64,000 nt of DNA from Pedosphaera sp. (GTDB lineage Bacteria > Verrucomicrobiota > Verrucomicrobiia > Limisphaerales > SXQI01): positions 50,252 through 114,251 of the forward strand of contig JANYDC010000068.1 in assembly GCA_025359965.1 (NCBI GenBank). The letters run 5' to 3'. The first letter of the stretch is position 1. The number at the start of each line of letters is the position of its first letter. The notes beneath the pieces are model-generated. The model was not told the origin of the DNA and searched no databases. It saw only the letters and a list, made by a program, of their open reading frames with translations. The position numbers were made by a program, and so were the translations under genes. This document shows, one piece after another, positions 9,245 to 18,593 of this stretch.

Positions 9245-10165
9245 TTAATTCTTACCGCGCACGCGCACGGAATCGAGCTGAAGGGTGAATCTGAGCTTAT
9301 TTTCGTCCAAGAGCGTGTTTAGACCACGAGCACTTGCAGCGGGACGCCCTGGCATGGCCTGGGGAATACCTCGATTGCCGTATCTCATCTGCATTTGTAG
9401 TGCAGCTGAATCAATAGGCGGTGCAGATGATTGCACGGGTGGTGCCGGCGCTTTGTCTACAGCGACAGTGCGAATAATGAAACATTGTTTGGCGTTGGCC
9501 AGACCAGCCGATACACGTGCCAAATCTCCACTAAATCCTTGAAAAGTAATTTCGTAAGGGGTCACGACTGCCCATTCGTTGGTCTGTGGTTTTCGATCAA
9601 TGTAATCCTTGTACCCTGAATCGTCATCACTGGCACGCGGACGCTTCAACTCAAAGATCGACTGAACTCGGGCGTTGATGAGGATGGCGGCTATGGCTTT
9701 GATATCACCTAATTGAGATGCCAAAGTCTCCAAACCTTTGAATTCGACTGAGGATCTCTGACTCAGAAAAGTAAACCAGTAATTGGTCACGGGCAGACCG
9801 ACGTTATTGCGCTGGGCATCACCCAGCATTTCAGTGATCGATTTATCCAACAGTGAACGAAATGTCTTGTTATCCAAGTCTTTTGGAACTTCACCAGAGG
9901 AAAGATAACCCCTCAATGAACCGGCAAAAAGCTTTAGACGAGCGGCGTCGTTGGTCACCAACACGAAATTATTCAACTTGGCATCGCCAGGAAGCAGCGG
10001 TTTACCGTTCAACTCTTTGTAGGAGGCTGCTGCGGCCGCAAGGCTCTCGGCCACAGTTCCATCATTAGTATATTGACTGTAGGCATACCAACTGGCTGCT
10101 CCGAGCAGCAACAGAGTGATGACCCCGCCGATAACTAAAATTAAATTCCGCTTCAACCAAGCCAT
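9245..10165 (-). CDS. Amuc_1100-like pilus-associated membrane protein (PilO-like role)
   Basis: 306 residues from ATG 10165; this start lies 2 bases after the PilM-PilN stop. A TTG six bases upstream would overlap that stop. The single membrane anchor near the N-terminus (LILVIGGVITLLLLGAASW) is followed by an extracytoplasmic part. Helical region 30-150 and the strand segment TPYEITFQGFSGDL, then KQCFIIRTVAVD, match the pattern I recall for Akkermansia Amuc_1100 (MPLEIAFQGD, then DYLFTVNSIRI). A Pro/Ala-rich stretch precedes the last strand FTLQLDSVRVRG. The role is probably a PilO-type alignment subunit between the cytoplasmic PilM ring and the outer-membrane secretin. Orthology is inferred from residue pattern and gene order. 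Confidence 0.8.
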   Translation of the reverse strand: MAWLKRNLILVIGGVITLLLLGAASWYAYSQYTNDGTVAESLAAAAASYKELNGKPLLPGDAKLNNFVLVTNDAARLKLFAGSLRGYLSSGEVPKDLDNKTFRSLLDKSITEMLGDAQRNNVGLPVTNYWFTFLSQRSSVEFKGLETLASQLGDIKAIAAILINARVQSIFELKRPRASDDDSGYKDYIDRKPQTNEWAVVTPYEITFQGFSGDLARVSAGLANAKQCFIIRTVAVDKAPAPPVQSSAPPIDSAALQMQMRYGNRGIPQAMPGRPAASARGLNTLLDENKLRFTLQLDSVRVRGKN

Positions 10166-10167
10166 AC

Positions 10168-12051
10168 TCAAATTTTCATGGGATTGCGCAATTTAAGGGT
10201 CATTCCAAACGTAAACGTTTGGGCGCTACTTTCAACTTGTTCCAATTCACCAGAAAGTTTCGTGCCATCAGCATCGAAGAATGTGGATTGTTTAAATTCG
10301 TCCTGCACCGCGTAGGCAAGGTTGCCGTTGGCTGCACTGTCGCCGGTTTTGTTCAGGTTAACTGCCCGGAACTTGACGTTAATGGTCACCACGTTGGTGT
10401 TGGCCGGGGTGGCTGCCTTGGGTTTGGCTGCTTCCTTCCTTTCCTCAACTTCTGCGGCGGGATCCTTGGTGATCTTCATGCCCTGAGGAATCAGTCCATA
10501 GCGTTTTGCCAGCTCTGGATTCATCAGGTAGAATGCCATGGAATTCATTCCCATGCCTGAAGATGAAGTTTCCTCGGGGATGTCATCGGCAGCCACAGTG
10601 CCGAATGTCTCAATCCATACGCCGACATCCGCGCCAGGACGCGTCTGCTTCTGCTCGGTTTTCAGGAGAAGGTTGCGCATTTCAACCAACGCGTCCGGCC
10701 AGAAGAAACGATCCTTCAAATAGGCTGAATACTGGTCGATTTCCTTCTGTGCTGTCTTGACGACACCCAGCGCATCTTCCAATTGTTTGGTTTTTTTCTG
10801 CGCGGGCTCGATTTCAGCGTTCAATTCCTCCAAGGATTGCTGCTTCAGACCGGCCAGCTTGCTAAAAAAGAATCCGTAGGCGAACACGACCAGCACCAAA
10901 CTCAGCGCGGATGCGATGAAGTAAGGCTTTTTCTGATCAAACGCCTGTTTTTGACGAATGCTCTTGGGAACTAGATTCAGTTCAACCGGGCACTGGGCCA
11001 AATTGCGCAGACCCAAGCCCACCACTTCGCCGAATGAGTGCGCCACTTTGGAAAGCTCCTCGAGATCGACGGCCGGATCAATTTGAATACTGCGGAAAGG
11101 ATTAAAATAATCAACTTCCATGACGAGTTTTTCCGCAAAAAACTCTTTGGTGTAAGGAAGAATGGACCCACCACCCGCCAAAAACAGGCGTTGTGGTGGC
11201 GAACCACCCTGTTGGGCGCGGTAGGCTTGAATCGTTTGGTTGACCTGAATGTGCAACCGCGTCAGAACCTGGCGGGCAATCTTTGAAATGGCCGCTTCCT
11301 GCGCATCATCCGGCTCTGCATAAGCGCCGCCGAGACTGACTGAACCTTTGACAATCTTGGCCTCCTCTGCCTTCGCCCAAGGCAGCTTAGATTCAGTGAC
11401 AAAGTCTTGGGTAATGGAGTTTGCACCAATCGTGATGCTGCGCGAATAGACTTTACCCTTCTCGAAGAAAAGAAGATTGCTCGTCTTGGCTCCAATGTCC
11501 AAAAGCATGGTGCAGCCTTCCAAATCGCCGTAATTGAAGCGGAAGGAATTGCAAAGGGCAGCAGGACTTACGTCAACCAATTGCAGCTTCAACCCACTGG
11601 AGCGACCCACGCGAAAAAGGGTTTCCACAGCCTCAGCTTTGATCGCGACCAAAAGAACCTCCAACTCCCCGTTGGCGGAGGTTCCCATGATCTGATAATC
11701 CCACACGGCCTCTTCCATCGGGAATGGCACGTTCTGTTGGGCCTCGTACTGAATTAACTGTGTGACCTTGGTGCTGTCAGCCGGAGGGAGCTTGATGAAC
11801 TTGGAAAAAACTTGAAAGCCGGGGGCGCAAACGTTGACTTTGCGTGCTCCGTAGCTTTTTTGGGACAACAGCTCGGCGACGGCCTTGGTAATAGCCGCCT
11901 CTCGCTTGGAATCCTGCGAGCCTTCGAGGCCCAAGGATTTGATGCCAAACTGCTTGAGTGTCAACGAATCAGATTCGTTGGCTTCGAACTCAGCGAGCTT
12001 GACACTGCCAGCCCCGAATTCGAGGCCAAGAAATGACTTGGTTTTGAGCAT
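10168..12051 (-). CDS. PilM-PilN fusion protein, Amuc_1101-like
   Basis: 627 residues. Residues 1 to about 370 form a PilM/FtsA-type actin fold (FLGLEFGAGSVKLAEF; LIQYEAQQNVPFPMEEAVWD; TMLLDIGAKTSNLL; LFLAGGGSILPYTKEFF), a cytoplasmic ATP-binding ring protein. At about 375-390 comes VELNLVPKSIRQKQ, the PilN-type cytoplasmic tail that binds PilM, then one membrane helix (about 397-417, ASALSLVLVVFAYGFFF), a coiled region and a periplasmic domain. In most bacteria these are separate pilM and pilN genes; here they are one protein. It is the first gene of the pilus-like operon, preceded by a 135-base gap with a short inverted repeat. No pilin, PilB, PilC or PilT is in the window. Confidence 0.88.
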   Translation of the reverse strand: MLKTKSFLGLEFGAGSVKLAEFEANESDSLTLKQFGIKSLGLEGSQDSKREAAITKAVAELLSQKSYGARKVNVCAPGFQVFSKFIKLPPADSTKVTQLIQYEAQQNVPFPMEEAVWDYQIMGTSANGELEVLLVAIKAEAVETLFRVGRSSGLKLQLVDVSPAALCNSFRFNYGDLEGCTMLLDIGAKTSNLLFFEKGKVYSRSITIGANSITQDFVTESKLPWAKAEEAKIVKGSVSLGGAYAEPDDAQEAAISKIARQVLTRLHIQVNQTIQAYRAQQGGSPPQRLFLAGGGSILPYTKEFFAEKLVMEVDYFNPFRSIQIDPAVDLEELSKVAHSFGEVVGLGLRNLAQCPVELNLVPKSIRQKQAFDQKKPYFIASALSLVLVVFAYGFFFSKLAGLKQQSLEELNAEIEPAQKKTKQLEDALGVVKTAQKEIDQYSAYLKDRFFWPDALVEMRNLLLKTEQKQTRPGADVGVWIETFGTVAADDIPEETSSSGMGMNSMAFYLMNPELAKRYGLIPQGMKITKDPAAEVEERKEAAKPKAATPANTNVVTINVKFRAVNLNKTGDSAANGNLAYAVQDEFKQSTFFDADGTKLSGELEQVESSAQTFTFGMTLKLRNPMKI

Positions 12052-12089
12052 TTGTCAGTTGGACAGCTTTCGCACACTAAACGTTCGCG

Positions 12090-12104
12090 TGGAGAGTGTC
12101 TCCA
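12090..12104. repeat. short inverted repeat upstream of the pilus operon
   Basis: TGGAGA and TCTCCA separated by 3 bases, a perfect 6-base-arm repeat about 40 bases upstream of the PilM-PilN start. It could be an operator or a leader hairpin; the sequence alone does not decide. The surrounding gap (12052-12186) also holds a weak TTGACC-17-TACTTA pair on the minus strand that could be the operon promoter. Confidence 0.35.
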
Positions 12105-12186
12105 TGAAGAGCATAGCTTGTGAAAGTCGGTCGGTTAAGTACGGAAAAACAACTGAAGGGTCAAACGAAAAAAGCAAAAGCCGTGT

Positions 12187-13191
12187 TTATTTTAGTTTTG
12201 AACGGGGGGAACTACCCTGGCCCACCTTTGTCTTAAAGTAGGCGATTGTGGTCGCCATACCCTCCGCAAGCTCCACTTTGGGTTCCCACTTCAGCATCGC
12301 ACGCGCACGCGTAATATCAGGCTGGCGGAGCTTTGGATCATCCTGCGGGAGCGGTTTGAACACAATCTTACTCTTCGATCCCACGGCGGCGATGATGACT
12401 TTTGCAAATTCCAGCATCGACAACTCGCGCGGATTACCAATGTTCACTGGCAATGGACTGTCGCACATCATGAGTCGGTAAATACCCTCGATCAAATCCG
12501 AGCAATAACAAAAACTCCGGGTCTGCGAGCCATCGCCAAAAACTGTGACAGGCTTGTTTTCGAGCGCTTGGCTGACAAAGGCAGGCACCACACGACCGTC
12601 ATTGAGGCGCATTCGCGGTCCGTAAGTGTTAAAAATCCTGACAATACGGGTCTCCAAGGCGTGTTCGCGGTGGTAAGCCATGGTCATGGCTTCGGAGAAA
12701 CGTTTGGCTTCATCGTAACATCCACGGGGTCCTATGGTGCTGACATTGCCCCAATAGTCCTCCCTCTGCGGGTGAACCAATGGGTCTCCGTAAATTTCCG
12801 AGGTGGACGCAATGAGAAAGCGTGCATTCTTGTTTCGAGCCAGGCCGAGTGCCTTATGTGTCCCCAATGAACCAACTTTCAGTGTTTGAATGGGCAATTC
12901 GAGATAATCGATGGGACTGGCGGGGGAGGCAAAGTGCCAGACGTAATTTACAGGACCTTCCAGAAAAAGGAATTCGGTGACATCCTGTTGAATGAACTTG
13001 AAATCAGGATTCCCTGCCAAGTGGGCAATGTTATCGACTGATCCAGTCACAAGATTATCAATCCCGACCACCTTGTGGCCTTTAGCCAAAAGGTAATCGC
13101 TTAAATGGGAGCCGAGAAATCCAGCCGCACCAGTTACAACTGAAACTGGTTTTTCTTTAACAGTTTTGGAACGAACCGGGGATTTTTTCAT
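12187..13191 (-). CDS. UDP-glucuronate decarboxylase-type NAD-dependent epimerase
   Basis: 334 residues from ATG 13191; a GTG at 13221 in the same frame is an alternative. Extended SDR: NAD-binding [17 protein letters not shown], catalytic Ser region STSEIYGDP, and the Tyr/Lys pair in RGCYDEAKR, a form typical of UDP-xylose synthase (UXS). FNTYGPRM and the late [15 protein letters not shown] motif also fit. UXS turns UDP-glucuronate into UDP-xylose for polysaccharide synthesis. UDP-sugar 4-epimerase or dehydratase relatives share much of this, but the YDEAK form and length favour UXS. It lies on the same strand as the pilus operon, ending 135 bases ahead of it. Confidence 0.88.
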   Translation of the reverse strand: MKKSPVRSKTVKEKPVSVVTGAAGFLGSHLSDYLLAKGHKVVGIDNLVTGSVDNIAHLAGNPDFKFIQQDVTEFLFLEGPVNYVWHFASPASPIDYLELPIQTLKVGSLGTHKALGLARNKNARFLIASTSEIYGDPLVHPQREDYWGNVSTIGPRGCYDEAKRFSEAMTMAYHREHALETRIVRIFNTYGPRMRLNDGRVVPAFVSQALENKPVTVFGDGSQTRSFCYCSDLIEGIYRLMMCDSPLPVNIGNPRELSMLEFAKVIIAAVGSKSKIVFKPLPQDDPKLRQPDITRARAMLKWEPKVELAEGMATTIAYFKTKVGQGSSPRSKLK

Positions 13192-13380
13192 AGTCAAATC
13201 GGAAGCGATTGTCGCTCGCACGCAGGAGTATCTATCGATTCACGGCAATTAAGCAAGGCTGGCCCGTGAAACGACGCCTCTTGGAGTGACCGCAACAAAG
13301 GTGATACTAAAGCGGCGCCAAGGGTGATCCGATAGCATCAAATAGCGCACAATCCTGTGAGCATACCGCCCAAGCCAGCG

Positions 13381-14292
13381 ATGAACGAACCTAAAAACCG
13401 CATTCATGCCACGAAGGAAAAGAATTCCGCATTCAATCCAGGGCTGGTGTCGGACACCGTGCAAACATCACTAATTGGGAAGGATGACTACGAGTTTATT
13501 CGCCAACTCGTCTATGACCACAGCCGCATCAATCTGGGAACGGACAAAATGATGCTGGTTACCTCTCGCTTAGCCAAACGGCTCAGAGCGCTCAAAATCG
13601 CTACTTTTTCCGAGTACATTAATATACTCCGAGGTCCCACGATGGAGGACGAATTGAGCCATTTGGTCGATGTCATCTCCACCAATCACACTCATTTTTT
13701 CAGGGAGATGCAGCACTTCGATTTTCTGAAGTCGCATGTTTTTCCAAAAATCGGGCGAAGCCTTGCCGTACACGAGCCTTTCAGGGTATGGAGCGCGGCC
13801 TCCTCGAGCGGCGAGGAACCTTATACTCTGGCCATTCTTCTCGCGGAAAATCTGGTGGAAATCCCCGGTGGAGCCTGGGAGATCACCGCCTCCGATATTT
13901 CAACAAGGATTCTGGACAAGGCAAAGCAGGCTGTGTACGCAGCGGACCGGCTGAGCCATGTTCCCATTGACTGGCAACGAAAGCACTTCCAGCGGGGCAC
14001 AGGCGACTGGGAGGGGCACTTTCGTATCCGGGAAGAGTTACGTAAACGCGTGCAATTTCACCATCTCAACCTGCTTCATCCGCAATACCCCTTCCAAAAG
14101 CTTTTCCATGTGGTCTTTTGCCGCAATGTGATGATCTATTTTGACCGCGCCACCCAACAAACCCTCGTGGCCAAACTCGCGGCCACCCTCGTGCCGGGAG
14201 GCTACCTGATGGTGGGGCACTCCGAGAGCCTGAGCGGCATCAATCACGGACTGAAGACAGTCCAACCTGCTATCTACCAGAAACCCTGCTAA
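13381..14292 (+). CDS. CheR-type protein-glutamate methyltransferase
   Basis: 303 residues from ATG 13381 (a GTG at 13357 would add eight). An N-terminal helical CheR_N region (DDYEFIRQLVYDHSRI) is followed by TNHTHFFRE, the SAM-binding WSAASSSGEEPYTLAI, ITASDISTRIL, and FCRNVMIYFD with GGYLMVGHSESL at the end. These are the usual CheR landmarks. CheR methylates glutamates of chemoreceptors with S-adenosylmethionine. No chemoreceptor, CheA or CheB gene is near, so the partner is unknown; such isolated CheR genes also occur in other signalling systems. It is divergent from the UXS gene. Confidence 0.9.
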   Translation: MNEPKNRIHATKEKNSAFNPGLVSDTVQTSLIGKDDYEFIRQLVYDHSRINLGTDKMMLVTSRLAKRLRALKIATFSEYINILRGPTMEDELSHLVDVISTNHTHFFREMQHFDFLKSHVFPKIGRSLAVHEPFRVWSAASSSGEEPYTLAILLAENLVEIPGGAWEITASDISTRILDKAKQAVYAADRLSHVPIDWQRKHFQRGTGDWEGHFRIREELRKRVQFHHLNLLHPQYPFQKLFHVVFCRNVMIYFDRATQQTLVAKLAATLVPGGYLMVGHSESLSGINHGLKTVQPAIYQKPC

Positions 14293-14323
14293 AACTTCAA
14301 TCGAACGATTTATCAGGCCGGAA

Positions 14324-15226
14324 TCAACTCAGCCACGGAAGGCTTTCCCTAGCACCATCCTGCTCCCTGTTCCCCGCAAGGACGTGAAGCTTAAGCGTCA
14401 CGCCAGTTCGCGTGAATCGGGCGTTGACCCAGCCCACAGGCTGATCATTCGAAAAGTTGTAGCCCACCGAGGGAAGATTCACAACCCACAGCCTCCCACG
14501 CCGACTTACCTTCCAAACATGCGAATGGCCGTGAAAGACTGCCTTGACGTGGGGATGACCTTCCAAAGTTTGAAACAAGCGGCCGGAATCGAGTAGATGC
14601 CCCTTGCCCTCACCCAGCGAATGATGGACAAAAATGACAGCCGGACGTGTTGATGGAAGCATCAAAAACGAGGAAAGCCATTGGAGCTGCGCTTCGCCCA
14701 AGAGACCCGAGGCATCGTTCACCAGGTTAAGAGAATCCAAGACCACCACATCCACTACCGAGTCCTGAAATACAACGGCGTGCTTCTCGGGCACCGTCTG
14801 GGGGACGCCAATTACCGTCCGGATGGATTGGCGGAAATGTCTGCGGTCATCATGGTTTCCCAATGAGCAAAGAACGGGTAGTTTTTCCGAAACCGGTCCC
14901 ATGAGACGCTTAAACTGTTCGTAATCGCCCAACATCCCAGTCAGGCGGGCCAAATCACCGTTGACAAGCACAGCCTGAGTCGGGGTGGACATCACCTGAG
15001 CCACAGCCCGGATCAAATTTTCGGTCGGAAAGAAGCCCCTAAAAGAGTCAAGGGAACTGGCGGCAATGTGTGGGTCTGACAAAAGGCCCAAGTCAAAGGT
15101 TCGCCCTCTTCCGTCCGCGCTTTCAGCAGTTGCATCCAAGCCAGCACTCAACAAAAGGCCGGAACCCAACAGCGAAATGCGCAGGAACTGGCGTCGATCC
15201 AAAGGGTGAAAAAGCAGCTTGGGCAT
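14324..15226 (-). CDS. exported calcineurin-type phosphoesterase (Tat signal)
   Basis: 300 residues from ATG 15226. The N-terminus LDRRQFLRISLLGSGLLLSA is a twin-arginine signal, so the folded protein is exported with its metals. The metallophosphoesterase motifs are complete: LLSDPHIA, VLVNGDLAR, LGNHDD, FVHHSLG and FHGHSHVW. The residues bind two metal ions for phosphate ester hydrolysis. Relatives act on phosphodiesters or cyclic nucleotides; the substrate cannot be read. It converges with the CheR gene with a 31-base gap. An in-frame start at 15277 would put 17 residues before the Tat signal and is less likely. Confidence 0.88.
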   Translation of the reverse strand: MPKLLFHPLDRRQFLRISLLGSGLLLSAGLDATAESADGRGRTFDLGLLSDPHIAASSLDSFRGFFPTENLIRAVAQVMSTPTQAVLVNGDLARLTGMLGDYEQFKRLMGPVSEKLPVLCSLGNHDDRRHFRQSIRTVIGVPQTVPEKHAVVFQDSVVDVVVLDSLNLVNDASGLLGEAQLQWLSSFLMLPSTRPAVIFVHHSLGEGKGHLLDSGRLFQTLEGHPHVKAVFHGHSHVWKVSRRGRLWVVNLPSVGYNFSNDQPVGWVNARFTRTGVTLKLHVLAGNREQDGARESLPWLS

Positions 15227-15389
15227 GATTATATTATCGCCAAAGTTTACCACTTGGCCCTCTCTGCACAAGCTCACTTCGATTCAAGCAGGTTTCATTT
15301 CGCAATTCTGCCCCAGCGCACCATAGGTTAGGGCCTCAATAATTGCCGATTGCCGAATTCGAGTATATGACTACGATTACAACATCCGA

Positions 15390-16373
15390 ATGACCAGTGA
15401 AACCGCCACAGCAGCCAGTCATAGCCTTCCTCAGAAGTTGGCCGCCTTCTGGAAGAGCTGGCCCCACAAAACCCTTTTACTGGTCACTTTCAGCGCGTGG
15501 GTAATTTTTTTCCATGTCCTTGGAAACTCGACACTTGGGTACATCCCCACGACATCACTTTTCGGGTGGCTGGAGGGTTGTTACAACGCATCGGATGACG
15601 ACAGCTTCGGCAAATACATCCCTCTCATTGTGATCGGCCTGCTTTTTTGGAAACGTGAGGACCTCAAATTCTCCATCACCGGTCCGTGGTGGGGAGGTTT
15701 GGTCATTCTTTTTTTGGGTCTGCTTCTGCACTTGGTGGGATTTATGATTCAGCAGACCCGTTTTTCAGCCCTTGGTTTTATTCTGGGCCTTTACGGAATC
15801 GGGGGGCTGGCCTGTGGCCGCCGATTTATGTGGATGACGACATTCCCCATGCTCATGTTGATTTTTTGCGTACCACTAAACGCTCTCGCTGAAAGCGTTA
15901 CCTTTCCTATGCGTATTCTGGTGACCCAACTATCGGTCGGCACCGCCCACCACGCGCTCGGCGTGGATGTTTACCGGAACGGTTCGCAGATCATGAGTGT
16001 CAAAGGAGAAGCGATGTATGACGTGGCCCCTGCATGCAGTGGAATAAGAAGCCTGGTAACCTTGGTGGCCTTAAGTATGGTCTACGGATACACCAGCTTT
16101 AACTCTTCTTGGAAACGATCGGTCGTGGTGGCAATGGCTTTCCCTCTCGCAATCTTGGGCAACTGGGTCAGGGTCACCACCGTGATCGTAGTGGGAGAGG
16201 CTTTCGGTCGTGATGCCGGTTTAATGATCGAGAATAAATTTGGCTTCATTACCTTTGCGGTGGCTTTGGGCGGATTGCTGAGTATTGGCGCGTTGCTCAA
16301 GGAAGAAACGAGCAAAACCCGTCCCGCCACAAAGAAAATCGAGGTGCCACCGTCCGGACCATTACCCGCATGA
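15390..16373 (+). CDS. exosortase/archaeosortase-family membrane transpeptidase
   Basis: 327 residues with about eight hydrophobic segments. Cys216 in APACSGIRS and Arg261 in GNWVRVTTVIV are the two best-known active-site residues of exosortases, which cut C-terminal sorting tags (PEP-CTERM-type) of exported proteins in the inner membrane. The third conserved residue, a His a few positions before G-x3-F, is not seen: the segment reads MIENKFGFITF. The subfamily is not identifiable from this alone. It overlaps the EpsI gene by 4 bases (ATGA) and is followed by a sugar transferase, the usual neighbourhood of exosortases. No tagged substrate protein was recognised in this window. Confidence 0.88.
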   Translation: MTSETATAASHSLPQKLAAFWKSWPHKTLLLVTFSAWVIFFHVLGNSTLGYIPTTSLFGWLEGCYNASDDDSFGKYIPLIVIGLLFWKREDLKFSITGPWWGGLVILFLGLLLHLVGFMIQQTRFSALGFILGLYGIGGLACGRRFMWMTTFPMLMLIFCVPLNALAESVTFPMRILVTQLSVGTAHHALGVDVYRNGSQIMSVKGEAMYDVAPACSGIRSLVTLVALSMVYGYTSFNSSWKRSVVVAMAFPLAILGNWVRVTTVIVVGEAFGRDAGLMIENKFGFITFAVALGGLLSIGALLKEETSKTRPATKKIEVPPSGPLPA

Positions 16374-17179
16374 AGATTAAGGAAATAGCCATCCTGTGGG
16401 CCACGCTCACTCTGCTGGCAATAGCCGCCGGTTTTCTTACGCATCTGCAGAAGGTCCAAAAACTAGGACAGCCGGGGGTGAAGATCGTGCAAGAACCCGT
16501 GACTAACAACGCTGGAGTGATTCTTGCACCGGTCAGCGTCTATTTGCCCAAACAAATTCCTTCATTCGTATCGAAGGAGCTTCCAGTGACCGACGTCGAG
16601 TTCAACACCCTGCCCAAAGACACCACCTACGGACGACGGAACTACCGCTCATTTGATGGATTTGAGTGCAATGCCAGTGTGGTGCTTATGGGGTCTGATC
16701 GCACAAGCATCCACAAACCACAGTACTGCCTGGTCGGACAGGGTTGGAAACTTGAGAAAACCGAGGTCGAAACCGTTCGAATGCAACTTCCCCAGCCCTA
16801 CGACCTTCGAGTGATGAAGCTTACTCTTTCCATCACAGTCAACAAAGGGGACAAAATCATCCCAGTCAGGGGCATCTACACATATTGGTTTGTCGCCGAT
16901 GGAGAATTAACCCCCAACCACTGGGAGCGTATGGTTATGACAGCCCGCGACATGCTGACTTCCAATGTACTCCAGCGCTGGGCGTACATCTCCTACTTTG
17001 CCTATGGCTCACCAGGCCAGGAGGACGCTGTTTTTGCGAGAATGAAGAATCTCATGATTACCACAGTGCCTCAGTTCCAAATCGCCTCCGGTTCCGCAGC
17101 AAAGAATGTCGCGGCGATGCAGGAGGAAACTCCCGATCAGCAATCGCAGCCCCTGGCCAATCTCTCGGCCCGCCAATAA
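16370..17179 (+). CDS. exosortase-associated EpsI-family protein
   Basis: 269 residues with one N-terminal membrane segment (IAILWATLTLLAIAAGFLTH) and an extracytoplasmic domain. The EpsI signature region is present: SVVLMGSDRTSIHKPQYCLV followed by GQGWKLEK, with the conserved His-x-Pro-x-x-Cys. Later VRGIYTYWFVADGELTPNHW also matches the family. EpsI is encoded next to, or fused to, exosortases in exopolysaccharide loci; its biochemical role is not settled. The start overlaps the exosortase stop, so the two are very likely translated together. The sugar transferase gene begins 4 bases after this gene's stop. Confidence 0.88.
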   Translation: MKIKEIAILWATLTLLAIAAGFLTHLQKVQKLGQPGVKIVQEPVTNNAGVILAPVSVYLPKQIPSFVSKELPVTDVEFNTLPKDTTYGRRNYRSFDGFECNASVVLMGSDRTSIHKPQYCLVGQGWKLEKTEVETVRMQLPQPYDLRVMKLTLSITVNKGDKIIPVRGIYTYWFVADGELTPNHWERMVMTARDMLTSNVLQRWAYISYFAYGSPGQEDAVFARMKNLMITTVPQFQIASGSAAKNVAAMQEETPDQQSQPLANLSARQ

Positions 17180-17183
17180 CTCC

Positions 17184-18593
17184 ATGTTGCGCCCCAGCAA
17201 ACACGCCAGAGCCCAAGCCCACAAAGTTTTGGATGCACTCATTTTTTGTCTCGGCCTTTTCTTCGCCCACGCCCTGCGAAACGGAGGATGGCTGGCATTC
17301 GGAAAAATCGATTTTTTACCAGGCGTCGCCCCATCGATCCAACCTTTCCGGGAATATGCCTGGTTATTCGTGGTGCTTTTCCCCGTCTCCCCTTTCCTTT
17401 TGGACATGTTCGGCTATTACAACCAGCCCAGCACTCCCTCCCGCCCCCGCCAACTTTGGATATTAGCGAGAGCGACTGGTTTGCTTATGCTCATTGTGGC
17501 TTTTGCCGCGACTCTGACAAAGCAGGACCCGTCCCGCACCGTCGTCCTAATTTTTGGGCCGATCAGCATTTGTCTCATGCTGGCCAAAGAGGAATTCTTC
17601 CTCCGCCTTCGTCGCATGCGGGAAGGTCAGTCCCAGTTTGAACGCAGGTTTGTCTTGGTGGGCACCTCCAAGGACTCTCTCAAGCTCCAACAACACCTCA
17701 AGGACAGATCCCCGGAAGGTGTGAAAATTGTGGCTGAAATCAATTTGAACGAGCATTCCATTGATGACCTCGTCCAAGCTTTGCACGATCACACCGCTAA
17801 TGGCGTATTGTTGGCGGCCAAACACACCTACTTCGGTCAAATCGAAAAAGCCATCCAGGCCTGCGAGGTCGAGGGGGTTGAAGCATGGCTTCTGGCGGAC
17901 TTCTTTAACACCCAATTCTCTCAAACCATTCTTGATGATTTCGAGGGCAAACCCATGCTGGTTTTCCGGCGTACCCCGGATGAATCCTGGCAACGCCTTG
18001 CCAAACAAGTCATGGACGCGGCCGGGGCGGTCTTGTTCCTAGCCGTGTTTTCCGTGCCTTTCCTTTTCTTTGCCGTCGCCATCAAGGTTCTTACGCCAGG
18101 CCCCATTTTCTTCCGACAAAAGCGAAGCGGCCTGCATGGGCGCCCTTTCACCATGTACAAATTTCGGTCCATGGAAACCAACGCCGAACAGCGGAAGCAG
18201 GAAATCGCCATGTTCAACGAGATGAGCGGTCCGGTGTTCAAAGTAAGCAATGACCCGCGTGTTACTCCCTTGGGCCGATTCTTGAGGAAATACAGTTTTG
18301 ATGAGTGGCCCCAGATGATCAACGTTCTTAAGGGTGAAATGAGCCTGGTGGGGCCGCGCCCGCTCCCGGTGGACGAAACACTGCGCTTTTCTGATCTGGC
18401 GCACCGCAGGAGATTAAGTGTCCGTCCAGGACTGACTTGCCTTTGGCAAATTAGCGGTCGCAGCAATGTTACCGACTTTAAGGACTGGGTGCGGCTGGAT
18501 TTGGAGTATATCGACAACTGGACGCTGTGGCTCGATGTCAAAATTCTTTTCCTCACCTTCCCGGCCGTATTTCGGGGCACTGGAGCCCGCTAA
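17184..18593 (+). CDS. polyprenyl-phosphate sugar phosphotransferase (exopolysaccharide initiation)
   Basis: 469 residues from ATG 17184, 4 bases after EpsI. N-terminal membrane segments (about 10-125) are followed by a Rossmann-like region (FVLVGTSKDSLKL) and a membrane re-entry segment at 275-300. The C-terminal bacterial sugar transferase domain has KRSGLHGRPFTMYKFRSM, the catalytic-region FDEWPQMINVLKGEMSLVGP (Asp-Glu), and LTCLWQISGRSN. Such enzymes (WbaP/EpsL/Wca-type) move a sugar-1-phosphate from a UDP-sugar onto undecaprenyl phosphate and start polymer assembly. With the exosortase and EpsI this forms a compact three-gene operon for exopolysaccharide and sorting. The sugar is unknown. 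Confidence 0.92.
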   Translation: MLRPSKHARAQAHKVLDALIFCLGLFFAHALRNGGWLAFGKIDFLPGVAPSIQPFREYAWLFVVLFPVSPFLLDMFGYYNQPSTPSRPRQLWILARATGLLMLIVAFAATLTKQDPSRTVVLIFGPISICLMLAKEEFFLRLRRMREGQSQFERRFVLVGTSKDSLKLQQHLKDRSPEGVKIVAEINLNEHSIDDLVQALHDHTANGVLLAAKHTYFGQIEKAIQACEVEGVEAWLLADFFNTQFSQTILDDFEGKPMLVFRRTPDESWQRLAKQVMDAAGAVLFLAVFSVPFLFFAVAIKVLTPGPIFFRQKRSGLHGRPFTMYKFRSMETNAEQRKQEIAMFNEMSGPVFKVSNDPRVTPLGRFLRKYSFDEWPQMINVLKGEMSLVGPRPLPVDETLRFSDLAHRRRLSVRPGLTCLWQISGRSNVTDFKDWVRLDLEYIDNWTLWLDVKILFLTFPAVFRGTGAR

